Shown piece after piece: positions 33,569 through 42,099 of a stretch of DNA of 64,000 bases. Source of the stretch: Streptomyces sp. NRRL B-1140 (GTDB taxonomy: Bacteria; Actinomycetota; Actinomycetes; Streptomycetales; Streptomycetaceae); contig NZ_LGEA01000036.1 of NCBI RefSeq assembly GCF_001280065.1, positions 62,001-126,000 of the forward strand, given 5' to 3'. A program made the translations under genes and the position numbers. The notes under the pieces were generated by a model. That model did no database searches, was not told the origin of the DNA, and worked only from the letters and a program-made list of their open reading frames with translations. Numbering within the stretch: position 1 is the first letter of the stretch; each line of letters starts with the position of its first letter.

Positions 33569-35104
33569 CTATCGATCCCCGAAGACGGTGCGGTGCCAGT
33601 CCTTGGCCGCGACCGCAGTGTTGTCGAACATGACGTGCTTGATCTGGGTGTACTCCTCGAACGAGTACGCGGACATGTCCTTGCCGTAGCCGGAGGACTT
33701 GTAGCCGCCGTGCGGCATCTCGCTGATGATCGGGATGTGGTCGTTGATCCAGACGCAGCCGGCCTTGATCTCGCGGGTGGCGCGGTTCGCCCGGTACACG
33801 TCCCGGCTCCAGGCGGAGGCGGCCAGGCCGTACGGGGTGTCGTTGGCGAGCGCGAGGCCCTCGTCGTCGGTGTCGAAGGGCAGCACGACCAGGACCGGGC
33901 CGAAGATCTCCGACTGGACGACCTCGCTGTCCTGGGCGGCGTCCGCGATGAGGGTCGGCCGGTAGTAGGCGCCCTTGGCGAGCTCTCCCCCGGGTGCCTC
34001 GCCGCCGGTCACCACGCGGGCGTAGGCCCGCGCCCGGTCGACGAACCCGGCCACCCGGTCCCGCTGCACGTGCGAGATCAGCGGGCCGAGGTCGGTGCCC
34101 GCGGCGAAGGGGTCGCCCAGCCGGACGCTCTTCATGAGCGCCGCGGTCCGCTCCACGAAAGCCTCGTACAGCGGCCGCTGCACATACGCGCGCGTGGCGG
34201 CCGTGCAGTCCTGCCCGGTGTTGATCAGGGAGCCCGCGACCGCGCCGTGGGCGGCGGCCTCCAGGTCGGCGTCGTCGAAGACCACGAAGGGCGCCTTGCC
34301 GCCGAGTTCCAGGTGGAGACGCTTGACGGTGGCGGTGGCGACCTCGGCGACGCGCTTGCCGACGGCGGTGGAGCCGGTGAAGGAGGTCATGGCCACGTCG
34401 GGGTGCCCGACGAGGTGCTCTCCGGCCTCCCGGCCGGTGCCGGTGACGATGTTGATCACACCGTCCGGGATTCCGGCGTCGGTGGCCGCCTGCGCGAAGA
34501 GCAGCGAGGTCAGCGGGGTGAGTTCGGCGGGCTTCAGGACGATCGTGTTGCCCGCGGCGATGGCCGGGAGGATCTTCCAGGCGGCCATCTGGAGGGGGTA
34601 GTTCCAGGGCGCGATCGATCCGACGACCCCGATGGGCTCACGCCGGACGTAGGAGGTGTGGTCGCCGGAGTACTCACCGGCGGACTGTCCCTGCAGGTGC
34701 CGTGCGGCACCGGCGAAGAAGGCGGCGTTGTCGATGGTCCCGGGTACGTCGAACTCGCGGGTCAGCTTCAGCGGCTTGCCGCACTGGAGCGACTCGGCGC
34801 GGGCGAAGTCCTCGGCCTGGTCGGCGAGCACCGCGGCGAACCGGTGCAGGGCGTCGGACCGCTCGCCGGGGGTGGTCCCCGCCCAGCCGGGGAAGGCCGC
34901 GCGGGCGGCGGCGACGGCCCGGTCGACGTCGGCCGGGCCCGCCAGCTCGTAGGTGAGGACCTCCTCGCCCGAGGCCGGGTCGACGACCGCGTGCGTGCGG
35001 CCGGAGGTGCCCCTGGCCGGACGGCCCGCGATGTACTGCGCGCCCTCCGCGAAGCGTTCCTCGGCCGGAAATCGGTCCGGGGTGGCAATGCCCGGGTTGT
35101 GCAT
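33569..35104 (-). CDS. Gamma-aminobutyraldehyde-type dehydrogenase
   Basis: A 511-residue aldehyde dehydrogenase with N168 in APWNYPLQ, E266 in LELGGK and nucleophile C300 in NTGQDCTAATR. This family form is shared by PatD/YdcW-type 4-aminobutyraldehyde dehydrogenases, which make GABA. It is the first gene of the polyamine import and oxidation operon. It is closely related in motif detail to the dehydrogenase at 39937-41376. The promoter should lie in the 169 bases before the NADAR gene, where CTCAA-atcgagc-TTGAG (minus strand) could be an operator. Confidence 0.9.
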   Translation of the reverse strand: MHNPGIATPDRFPAEERFAEGAQYIAGRPARGTSGRTHAVVDPASGEEVLTYELAGPADVDRAVAAARAAFPGWAGTTPGERSDALHRFAAVLADQAEDFARAESLQCGKPLKLTREFDVPGTIDNAAFFAGAARHLQGQSAGEYSGDHTSYVRREPIGVVGSIAPWNYPLQMAAWKILPAIAAGNTIVLKPAELTPLTSLLFAQAATDAGIPDGVINIVTGTGREAGEHLVGHPDVAMTSFTGSTAVGKRVAEVATATVKRLHLELGGKAPFVVFDDADLEAAAHGAVAGSLINTGQDCTAATRAYVQRPLYEAFVERTAALMKSVRLGDPFAAGTDLGPLISHVQRDRVAGFVDRARAYARVVTGGEAPGGELAKGAYYRPTLIADAAQDSEVVQSEIFGPVLVVLPFDTDDEGLALANDTPYGLAASAWSRDVYRANRATREIKAGCVWINDHIPIISEMPHGGYKSSGYGKDMSAYSFEEYTQIKHVMFDNTAVAAKDWHRTVFGDR

Positions 35105-35273
35105 GTCGATCTCCTCCGTGTCCCCTGGTGGGGCCGGCGTGGCTCAAGCTCGATTTGAGTGCCGATCCTGACAGAGGTATGCCACTCCAACAAGTGATTC
35201 CGTTGTTGATTTTTGGTTACGCGACGGAATCTGTCGACCAGGTGTCGAGTTCGCCGCGAAAAGGCAGGACGCT

Positions 35274-35879
35274 GTGTCCGTGGTGCGTGCCAGACTCGCG
35301 TGCATGGAGAGGATCACGGGGGCGGTCGGTTCGCGGGAGGCCCTGATCAGGGCGATCCGCGAGGGGGCCAGGGTCAGGTATCTGCATTTCTGGGGGCACC
35401 GGCCGCGGCCGGACGGCCGGATCGGGGCGAGCTGTCTGAGCCAGTGGTGGCCGGCGCCGTTCACGGTCGACGGCGTGGTCTACGCGACGGCCGAGCACTG
35501 GATGATGGCGGGCAAGGCGCGGCTCTTCGAGGACGCGGCGGCGGAGCGGGCCGTGCTGGTCGCGGAGCATCCCGCCCAGGCGAAGAAGGCGGGGCGGCTG
35601 GTACGCGGCTTCGACGAGGCGGCCTGGGCGCGCGAGCGGTTCCGGATCGTCGTGGAGGGCAGTGTCCACAAGTTCGCCGCGCATCCCGAGCTTCTGGGGT
35701 ATCTGCTGGGCACGGGCGACCGGGTGCTGGTGGAGGCGAGCCCCGTGGACCGGGTGTGGGGCATCGGGCTGGCCGCGGACGACGAGGCGGCGGCCGATCC
35801 GCAGCGGTGGCGGGGGCCCAATCTGCTGGGGTTCGCGCTGATGGAGGCGCGGGAGCGGCTGCGGGCGGCCGGAGCATGA
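35274..35879 (+). CDS. NADAR-family protein (YbiA-like N-glycosidase)
   Basis: A 201-residue soluble protein of the NADAR (DUF1768) family. The signatures are YLHFWGH, CLSQWWPAPFTVDGVVYATAEHWMMAGKA and DRVWGIGL. YbiA-type members hydrolyse the N-glycosidic bond of reactive riboflavin intermediates, and others reverse ADP-ribosylation of guanine. The GTG at 35274 follows AAGGCAGGA; an ATG ten codons later is also possible. It diverges from the dehydrogenase operon and ends in a strong hairpin, so it is probably monocistronic. The substrate cannot be decided here. Confidence 0.85.
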   Translation: MSVVRARLACMERITGAVGSREALIRAIREGARVRYLHFWGHRPRPDGRIGASCLSQWWPAPFTVDGVVYATAEHWMMAGKARLFEDAAAERAVLVAEHPAQAKKAGRLVRGFDEAAWARERFRIVVEGSVHKFAAHPELLGYLLGTGDRVLVEASPVDRVWGIGLAADDEAAADPQRWRGPNLLGFALMEARERLRAAGA

Positions 35880-35883
35880 GCCA

Positions 35884-35910
35884 GGGGGCCGGTCGCGGCG
35901 ACCGGCCCCC
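35884..35910. terminator. Terminator after the NADAR gene
   Basis: GGGGGCCGGTCGC at 35884-35896 is complementary to GCGACCGGCCCCC at 35898-35910. The central bases must open to form the loop. Confidence 0.75.
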
Positions 35911-35993
35911 TCCCGGCTCTGCGGGTCCCCGTCAGGTCGCCGGCCCCGGGGACCGGCCCTCTCCGGCTCCGCGCGTCCCGTTCAGGACGCCGC
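35898..35993. repeat. Imperfect tandem duplication of about 45 bases
   Basis: The block starting GCGACCGGCCCCCTCCCGG at 35898 recurs in altered form from 35949 (GGGACCGGCCCTCTCCGG), including CGTCCCGTTCAGG versus GGTCCCCGTCAGG. The second copy overlaps the 3' end of the DUF4190 gene. Confidence 0.5.
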
Positions 35994-36458
35994 GCCGAGC
36001 CCGCCCATGATGCTGGCGAACAGCAGGAAACCCAGCAGCGGCAGGATCACGGTGGCGATGATGCCGCAGACCAGGCCCGCGGTCGCCGCGCCCTTGTTGG
36101 TGGCCTCACCGCGGGTGGCCCTGCCGCGGCCGATGGCGCCGAAGATGATCGCGAGGATGCCCAGGATCACGCCGAAGAACCACATGATGAAGGTCACGCT
36201 GCACACCACGCCGATGATGCCCAGCACCAGTCCCGTGGTGCCCATGCCGTTGCTCGGCTGCGCGGGCATCCCGTAGCCGGGCGTCTGCGGGTAACCCACG
36301 GGCGGCGCGGCCGGGTAGCCGGGGCCGCCCTGGGGGTAGCCGTAGCCCGGGGCCGCGGGGGGCTGCTGCGGATAGCCGTAGCCGGGGGTGCCCGGGGGCT
36401 GCTGCGGCGGCTGGGCCGGTGGGCCGAAGCCACCCGGGGGTGGATTGGTGTGCGACAT
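35982..36458 (-). CDS. DUF4190 membrane protein with a Gly/Pro/Tyr/Gln-rich N-terminus
   Basis: A 158-residue protein. Residues 1-70 are low-complexity (repeated PGYGYPQ units) and probably disordered and cytoplasmic. Two membrane segments follow: TTGLVLGIIGVVCSVTFIMWFFGVILGILAIIFGAIG and TAGLVCGIIATVILPLLGFLLFASI. The ATG at 36458 follows a GGGGAGA stretch. A second DUF4190 gene lies immediately upstream on the same strand, so the pair is probably an old duplication and co-transcribed. The family has no known function. Confidence 0.8.
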   Translation of the reverse strand: MSHTNPPPGGFGPPAQPPQQPPGTPGYGYPQQPPAAPGYGYPQGGPGYPAAPPVGYPQTPGYGMPAQPSNGMGTTGLVLGIIGVVCSVTFIMWFFGVILGILAIIFGAIGRGRATRGEATNKGAATAGLVCGIIATVILPLLGFLLFASIMGGLGAAS

Positions 36459-36526
36459 GGACGATCTCCCCTCGTTGTCAGACCAGGGCATCGTAGTGGC
36501 CAAGTCGGCCGCGCAGAGCCCGAGTT

Positions 36527-37180
36527 TCAGCGATGGGACGGGGCGGTGGCCACCGGGCCGAGGGTGCCGTAGGACGAGTCGTCGTCGTAGCTGTCGCTGT
36601 TGATCGCGGCCGTGATACCGACGGCGATCAGGACGATCACGGTGATGCCGAGGATGACCCCGATGATGCCCATGATCAGACCGGCCTGGGCCTGCCCGTG
36701 GTTGGTGGCGACCCCGGCCTCGGCGCGCTTGCGGCCCTTGATGCCGAAGACGACGGCGAGGATGCCGGTGATCAGCGAGACCACACCGTAGAGGCAGAAG
36801 AGGGTGCAGGAGACGATGCCGAGCACCATCGCGGCGATGCCCAGGCCGTTCTGGGGGGCCGGGGGCATGCCGGGCCAGCCGTAGCCGGACTGCGTGTATC
36901 CGGACTGGGTGTATCCGGACTGCGGGTAGCCGGGGTACCCGTAGCCGCCGGGCGCTCCGGGGCCGGTCGGGGCCACGGGCGGGGGCGGGACGGCACCGGC
37001 ACCGGCCGGGTCGTACTGCGGCGTGCCGGTGGGCGGGGTGAAGCCCGGCATGGAGGTGACCGTGGCCTGGTCGTGGACGGACGGCGGCTGCGGCGTCTGG
37101 TTCTTGTCGAGCGAGGGCTTGCTCTCCGGCGGCGCCCACGGGTCGTGGCTGCCTCCGTCGGGCTGCGTCGCGTCCGTCAT
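36527..37180 (-). CDS. DUF4190 membrane protein with tandem SGYTQ repeats
   Basis: A 217-residue relative of the downstream gene. The N-terminal 105 residues are rich in Pro, Gly and Tyr and include a tandem YPQSGYTQSGYTQSGYG. Two membrane segments follow (GIAAMVLGIVSCTLFCLYGVV... and AGLIMGIIGVILGITVIVLIAVG). The C-terminal tail has DSYDDDSSYG. It ends 68 bases before the next DUF4190 gene. The function is unknown. Confidence 0.8.
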   Translation of the reverse strand: MTDATQPDGGSHDPWAPPESKPSLDKNQTPQPPSVHDQATVTSMPGFTPPTGTPQYDPAGAGAVPPPPVAPTGPGAPGGYGYPGYPQSGYTQSGYTQSGYGWPGMPPAPQNGLGIAAMVLGIVSCTLFCLYGVVSLITGILAVVFGIKGRKRAEAGVATNHGQAQAGLIMGIIGVILGITVIVLIAVGITAAINSDSYDDDSSYGTLGPVATAPSHR

Positions 37181-37398
37181 CGTGCGGTCCCCCCTGGGTC
37201 GATCGTCCCGTCATGCTACGGGGCCGCCCGGCGCGCACCACAGGGCGGGTGCGTGCGGGGCTGGTCGCGCGGCCGACCGCGCCCGTTGGAAAGGGCGCCG
37301 CAGCACACGGCATACGATGAATTCGCGTCAATCGATCAGCCGATCACCCGCGCCCGGCCGGCCCCCGCCGGCAGCGGCGCCGTTCCGGGGAGGAACCC

Positions 37399-38460
37399 TT
37401 GACCGAGCACCTTGTCGACCCCCGTGCCCCACGCGACCTGAAGGCCTTCATCGCCGGGCTGCCCAAGGCCGAACTGCACGTGCACCACGTGGGATCCGCC
37501 TCCCCCCGGATCGTCTCCGAACTGGCCGCGCGGCACCCGGACTCGAAGGTGCCGACCGACCCCGAGGCCCTGGTCGACTACTTCACGTTCACCGACTTCG
37601 CGCACTTCATCGACGTGTACCTGTCGGTCGTCGACCTGATCCGCACCCCGGAGGACGTCCGGCTGCTCACGTACGAGGTGGCCCGGGACCTGGCCCGGCA
37701 GCAGGTGCGGTACGCCGAGCTGACCATCACCCCCTTCTCGTCCACCCGGCGCGGCATCGACGAGCAGGCCTTCATGGACGCGATCGAGGACGCCCGCAAG
37801 GCCGCCGAGTCCGAGTTCGGGACCGTGCTGCGCTGGTGCTTCGACATCCCCGGCGAGGCCGGCCTGGAGGCCGCCGAGGAGACGACCCGGCTCGCCACCG
37901 ACGACCGGCTGCGCCCGGAGGGCCTGGTCTCCTTCGGTCTCGGCGGACCCGAAGTGGGCGTGGGAAGGCCGCAGTTCAAGCCGTACTTCGACCGGGCGAT
38001 CGCCGCCGGGCTGCACTCCGTGCCGCACGCCGGTGAGACGACCGGCCCGCAGACGGTGTGGGACGCGCTGACCCACCTGCGGGCCGAGCGCATCGGGCAC
38101 GGCACCAGTTCCGCGCAGGACCCGAAGCTGCTCGCGCACCTCGCCGAGCACCGCATCCCGCTGGAGGTGTGCCCGACCTCCAACATCGCCACGCGCGCGG
38201 TGCGCACCCTCGACGAGCACCCGGTCAAGGAGTTCGTACGGGCCGGGGTCGTCGTCACCATCAACTCCGACGATCCGCCGATGTTCGGCACCGACCTCGA
38301 CAACGAGTACGCGGTCGCCGCCCGGCTGCTGGACCTCGACGAGCGGGGTCTGGCCGAGCTGGCGAAGAACGCCGTCGAGGCGTCCTTCCTGGACGCGGCG
38401 GGCAAGGCCCGGATCGCCGGCGAGATCGACACGTACACCGCGCAGTGGCTGAGCCGGTGA
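37399..38460 (+). CDS. Adenosine-deaminase-family enzyme, probable aminodeoxyfutalosine deaminase
   Basis: A 353-residue metal-dependent amidohydrolase. The zinc and catalytic residues are H27 and H29 (ELHVHHVGS), H210 and E213 (VPHAGE), H234 (IGHGTSS) and D291 (SDDPPMF). The first motif reads HVHHVGSAS instead of HLHLDGS, so the usual substrate-contacting aspartate is absent and adenosine may not be the substrate. Streptomyces make menaquinone by the futalosine route, and members of this family deaminate 6-amino-6-deoxyfutalosine in that pathway. I favour that role, from family knowledge. It overlaps the next gene by four bases. Confidence 0.8.
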   Translation: MTEHLVDPRAPRDLKAFIAGLPKAELHVHHVGSASPRIVSELAARHPDSKVPTDPEALVDYFTFTDFAHFIDVYLSVVDLIRTPEDVRLLTYEVARDLARQQVRYAELTITPFSSTRRGIDEQAFMDAIEDARKAAESEFGTVLRWCFDIPGEAGLEAAEETTRLATDDRLRPEGLVSFGLGGPEVGVGRPQFKPYFDRAIAAGLHSVPHAGETTGPQTVWDALTHLRAERIGHGTSSAQDPKLLAHLAEHRIPLEVCPTSNIATRAVRTLDEHPVKEFVRAGVVVTINSDDPPMFGTDLDNEYAVAARLLDLDERGLAELAKNAVEASFLDAAGKARIAGEIDTYTAQWLSR

Positions 38461-39182
38461 CACCCGCCCCGGTCGCCGTGGCCCACCGGGGCGACCCCTA
38501 CCGCGTCCGCGAGAACACCGTCGCGTCACTGCGTTCCGCGCTGCGCCGGGGTGCGGACGCGGTGGAGATCGACGTACGGCTCACCCGGGACGGTGTTCCG
38601 GTGCTGCTGCACGACGCGACGCTGAAACGGCTCTGGGAGCACGAGCGGCCCCTGTGCGCGCTGTCGTCCGAGGAGGTGCGCGGACTGACCGACGGCGGAG
38701 TGCCGACCCTGGCCGAGGCACTGAGCGCGACCGACGGGCACCGGGTGATGATCGACCTGCCCGGGTCACCCGAGGTGCGGGCGGTACGAAGGATCATGGG
38801 AGTCGTGGCGGAAGCCGGGGCGGCGGAGCGCGTCTACTACTGCGCGGGCGCCGACGCCATGCTCGCCGTGCGGGCGGCGGATCCGGACGCCGAGATCGCC
38901 CTCACGTGGACGACACTGGCCCCGCCCCGGCCGGTGCTGCTGGAGGCGATCCGCCCGCGCTGGCTCAACTACCGCTTCTCCCTGGTGGACCGCCCCCTCG
39001 CCGAGCGCGTGCACGCCGACGGTTACCTCGTCTCCGTCTGGACCCCGGACACCCGCCGCTCCATGCGTCGACTGCTGGCGGCGGGCGTGGACTCGATCAC
39101 GACGAACCGCGTCGACGTGCTGTGCGCCGCGCGCGCGAGCGCTGCGGCACCGTCGCCGGATCGGCCGGGGTCGGGCGCGTGA
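38457..39182 (+). CDS. Glycerophosphodiester phosphodiesterase family protein
   Basis: A 241-residue protein of the PLC-like phosphodiesterase superfamily. It shows VAHRGDPYRVRENTVASL near the N-terminus, EIDVRLTRDGVPVLLHDATLKR with the paired catalytic histidine and metal-binding acids, and a C-terminal DGYLVSVWTPDT. The enzyme would release glycerol 3-phosphate from phosphodiesters. It lacks a signal peptide. The GTG start overlaps the deaminase stop as GTGA, and a hairpin follows. Confidence 0.88.
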   Translation: MTPAPVAVAHRGDPYRVRENTVASLRSALRRGADAVEIDVRLTRDGVPVLLHDATLKRLWEHERPLCALSSEEVRGLTDGGVPTLAEALSATDGHRVMIDLPGSPEVRAVRRIMGVVAEAGAAERVYYCAGADAMLAVRAADPDAEIALTWTTLAPPRPVLLEAIRPRWLNYRFSLVDRPLAERVHADGYLVSVWTPDTRRSMRRLLAAGVDSITTNRVDVLCAARASAAAPSPDRPGSGA

Positions 39183-39188
39183 GGTACT

Positions 39189-39221
39189 GCGGCACCGGCG
39201 CGCTGTCCCTGCCGGTGCCGC
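39189..39221. terminator. Terminator after the phosphodiesterase gene
   Basis: GCGGCACCGGC at 39189-39199 pairs with GCCGGTGCCGC at 39211-39221. It lies between converging genes. Confidence 0.75.
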
Positions 39222-39269
39222 CACGATGGCCTCTCGGCGCCCGGGTGCACCGATGTTCCGCACGCACCC

Positions 39270-39815
39270 TCAGCCGGTCGACGGTTCTCTCCGGACGCCC
39301 GGCACCGGGTCCGCCGCCCGCACGGTCAGCGCCTCCAGCCGCTTGATCCGCTGCCGTACGACGTACAGCGGAATCACGCCGAACACGCCGAAGGCCATGT
39401 CGATCACCGACCACCAGAAGGGGATGCCGCGGATCGGCCCGCAGATCAGGGCGAGGGGAACGATGCCCGCGCAGGCGATCATCCCGAACTCGACGACCCA
39501 GATGTTGCGGACCGGATCGCGGTAGGGCCCGTAGAAGGCGACCGCGATCACCAGGTGCGCGAAGGCCAGCCAGTCGGTGCCGTACAGGAGGAACGGGTAG
39601 GCGGTGTCGGCCTCGTCGAGACCGGCCCGCACCCGCCCGATCCACTCAGTCAGCCCGGGCAGGTACTCACCCACGGACAGCCCGCGCAACAGGCCCTCGG
39701 TCCACCGCAGCTCGTGGACCAGGGGGAAGGCCGTGGCGCCGCTGAGCACCAGACACACGACGAAGAAGACCAGCCACGCGCGGATGCCCTTCAGCAGGGC
39801 GGCTCTGTCGCTCAT
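39270..39815 (-). CDS. Hypothetical membrane protein
   Basis: A 181-residue protein with about four predicted membrane segments: WLVFFVVCLVLSGATAF, WLAFAHLVIAVAFYGPY, VVEFGMIACAGIVPLALICG and VIDMAFGVFGVIPLYVV. PVRNIWVVEFGM is a distinctive conserved-looking motif. A start at 39815 was chosen; an in-frame ATG 12 codons earlier adds only basic residues. I do not recognise a function, and the neighbours suggest none. Confidence 0.7.
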   Translation of the reverse strand: MSDRAALLKGIRAWLVFFVVCLVLSGATAFPLVHELRWTEGLLRGLSVGEYLPGLTEWIGRVRAGLDEADTAYPFLLYGTDWLAFAHLVIAVAFYGPYRDPVRNIWVVEFGMIACAGIVPLALICGPIRGIPFWWSVIDMAFGVFGVIPLYVVRQRIKRLEALTVRAADPVPGVRREPSTG

Positions 39816-39881
39816 GAGGCGCACTCTACGCCTGCAATTGAACACGTTCAAAAGTGGGGGCCGCTTCGCCTCCAGACGCGG

Positions 39882-39920
39882 GAACGGCCCCGGACGGAGA
39901 GAAATCGTCCGGGGCCGTTC
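39882..39920. terminator. Strong terminator after the second aminobutyraldehyde-type dehydrogenase
   Basis: GAACGGCCCCGGACG at 39882-39896 pairs perfectly over 15 bases with CGTCCGGGGCCGTTC at 39906-39920. Confidence 0.85.
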
Positions 39921-39936
39921 GGCGATGCGGGAAGGA

Positions 39937-41376
39937 CTACGCGTCCAGCGACGTCATCACATGCTTGATGCGCGTGTAGTCGTCGAAGCCGTAGCCCGAG
40001 AGGTCCTTGCCGTAGCCGGACTTCTTGAAGCCGCCGTGCGGCATCTCGGCGACCAGCGGGATGTGCGTGTTGATCCACACACAGCCGAAGTCGAGCTTCT
40101 TGGACATCCGCATGGCACGGCCGTGGTCCTTCGTCCACACCGAGGAGGCCAGCGCGTACTCGACGCCGTTGGCCCACTCGACCGCCTGGTCCTCGTCCCG
40201 GAAGGACTGCACGGTGATGACCGGGCCGAAGACCTCCTTCTGGATGATCTCGTCGGTCTGCTTCAGGCCCGAGACGACGGTCGGCGCGTAGAAGTAGCCC
40301 TTGTCGCCGACCCGCTTGCCTCCGGCCTCCACGCGCGCGTGCGCGGGCAGCCGGTCGATGAAGCCCTCGACCTGCTTGAGCTGGTTGGGGTTGTTGAGCG
40401 GGCCGAACAGCACGTCCTCGTCGTCCGGCTGCCCGGTCTTCGTCTCGGAGGCGGCCTTCGCCAGCGCGGAGACGAACTCGTCGTGGATGGACTCGTGCAC
40501 CAGCACGCGCGTGGCGGCCGTACAGTCCTGGCCGGCGTTGAAGTAGCCGGCGACCGAGATGTCCTCGACGGCCTTGGCGATGTCGGTGTCCTCGAAGACC
40601 ACGACCGGGGCCTTGCCGCCGAGCTCCAGGTGGACGCGCTTGACGTCCTTGGCGGCGGACTCCGCGACCTGGATGCCGGCCCGCACGGAACCGGTGATGG
40701 AGGCCATCGCCGGGGTGTCGTGCTCGACCATCATGCGGCCGGTCTCGCGGTCGCCGCAGATGACGTTGAAGACGCCCTTGGGGACGATCGAGCCGATGAT
40801 CTCGGCCATGAGGACCGTCGAGGCCGGGGTGGTGTCGGACGGCTTCAGCACGACGGTGTTGCCCGCCGCGATCGCCGGGGCGAACTTCCACACGGCCATC
40901 ATCATCGGGTAGTTCCACGGCGCGACCTGCGCGCAGACGCCGACCGGCTCCCGGCGCACGATGGAGGTCAGGCCCTCCATGTACTCACCGGCCGAGCGGC
41001 CCTCGAGCATCCGCGCCGCGCCCGCGAAGAAGCGGATCTGGTCGACCATCGGCGGGATCTCCTCGGAGCGGGTCAGCCCGATGGGCTTGCCCGTGTTCTC
41101 CACCTCGGCCGCGATCAGCTCCTCGGCGCGCTCCTCGAAGGCGTCCGCGATCTTCAGCAGGGCCTTCTGGCGCTCGGCGGGCGTGGTGTCGCGCCAGCCG
41201 GGGAAGGCCTCGGCGGCCGCCGCCATCGCGGCGTCCACGTCCGCCTGCCCGGACAGCGGAGCGGTCGCGTACGCCTCGCCCGTCGCGGGATTGACCACCT
41301 CGGTGGTCCGTCCGTCGGCGGCGTCCTTGAACTCACCGCCGATGTAGTTGCGCAGACGACGCAGCTCGGTGCTCAC
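39937..41376 (-). CDS. Gamma-aminobutyraldehyde-type dehydrogenase (second copy)
   Basis: A 479-residue aldehyde dehydrogenase. Its catalytic residues are N155 in APWNYPMM, E251 in LELGGK and nucleophile C285 in NAGQDCTAATR, the same family form as the gene at 33569-35104. The GTG at 41376 has GGAGGG 6 bases upstream; the frame extends further but without family similarity. It diverges from the Lrp/AsnC regulator and the class III aminotransferase. Conversion of 4-aminobutanal, made by that aminotransferase from putrescine, into GABA is the likely role. Confidence 0.9.
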   Translation of the reverse strand: MSTELRRLRNYIGGEFKDAADGRTTEVVNPATGEAYATAPLSGQADVDAAMAAAAEAFPGWRDTTPAERQKALLKIADAFEERAEELIAAEVENTGKPIGLTRSEEIPPMVDQIRFFAGAARMLEGRSAGEYMEGLTSIVRREPVGVCAQVAPWNYPMMMAVWKFAPAIAAGNTVVLKPSDTTPASTVLMAEIIGSIVPKGVFNVICGDRETGRMMVEHDTPAMASITGSVRAGIQVAESAAKDVKRVHLELGGKAPVVVFEDTDIAKAVEDISVAGYFNAGQDCTAATRVLVHESIHDEFVSALAKAASETKTGQPDDEDVLFGPLNNPNQLKQVEGFIDRLPAHARVEAGGKRVGDKGYFYAPTVVSGLKQTDEIIQKEVFGPVITVQSFRDEDQAVEWANGVEYALASSVWTKDHGRAMRMSKKLDFGCVWINTHIPLVAEMPHGGFKKSGYGKDLSGYGFDDYTRIKHVMTSLDA

Positions 41377-41540
41377 TGCCGGCCCTCCAGTTCGGATGTC
41401 CAGTACTTGAGACACCCACCCTAGTCGGCCGACCCACGTTTTCAACACCCCTACTCCCTTCGATCGTGCGGAATCCGCAGGAGTAGAGGACCGAAACAAC
41501 GAATTTCATCGATCCAGGCTTGCGGAAGTGTCGAGACCTC

Positions 41541-42080
41541 GTGCACAGTGACCTCGTGGCCAGTCGAAGCGCAGATCAGAAGGGCTCGCGGGAGTCCCGC
41601 GAGCCCTCCCGCGAGTCCAGGAACGGCAGCTCGCCGCAGCTGGACGCCGTGTCCCTCGCCATCATCGAGCAGCTCCAGGAGGACGGCCGCCGGCCGTACG
41701 CCGCCATCGGCAAGGCCGTGGGCCTGTCGGAGGCGGCCGTGCGCCAGCGCGTCCAGAAACTCCTCGACCAGGGCGTGATGCAGATCGTCGCCGTCACGGA
41801 CCCGCTCACCGTGGGCTTCCGCAGACAGGCGATGGTCGGCGTCAACGTCGAGGGCGACGTGGAGGCGGTCGCGGACGCGCTGTCGGCCATGTCCGAGTGC
41901 GAGTACGTGGTGATGACCGCGGGCTCCTTCGATCTGATGGTGGAGATCGTCTGCGAGGACGACGACCACCTCCTCGACGTCATCAACAAACGCATCCGGG
42001 CCGTACCCGGAGTGCGCTCCACCGAGAGCTTCGTCTACCTCAAGCTCAAGAAGCAGACCTACATGTGGGGAACCCGATAA
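41541..42080 (+). CDS. Lrp/AsnC-family regulator
   Basis: A 179-residue regulator. An unstructured Ser/Arg/Glu-rich start (repeated SRES) precedes the helix-turn-helix LDAVSLAIIEQLQEDGRRPYAAIGKAVGLSEAAVRQRVQKLLDQG. The C-terminal RAM ligand domain follows (MVEIVCEDDDHLLDVINKRIR). The start is uncertain: GTG at 41541 is used, with TTG at 41520 and GTG at 41556 as alternatives. It is 19 bases upstream of the aminotransferase and diverges from the dehydrogenase, so it is the natural candidate to control both in response to an amine or amino acid. Confidence 0.88.
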   Translation: MHSDLVASRSADQKGSRESREPSRESRNGSSPQLDAVSLAIIEQLQEDGRRPYAAIGKAVGLSEAAVRQRVQKLLDQGVMQIVAVTDPLTVGFRRQAMVGVNVEGDVEAVADALSAMSECEYVVMTAGSFDLMVEIVCEDDDHLLDVINKRIRAVPGVRSTESFVYLKLKKQTYMWGTR

Positions 42081-42099
42081 CCGTGAGGACCCGATAGCC

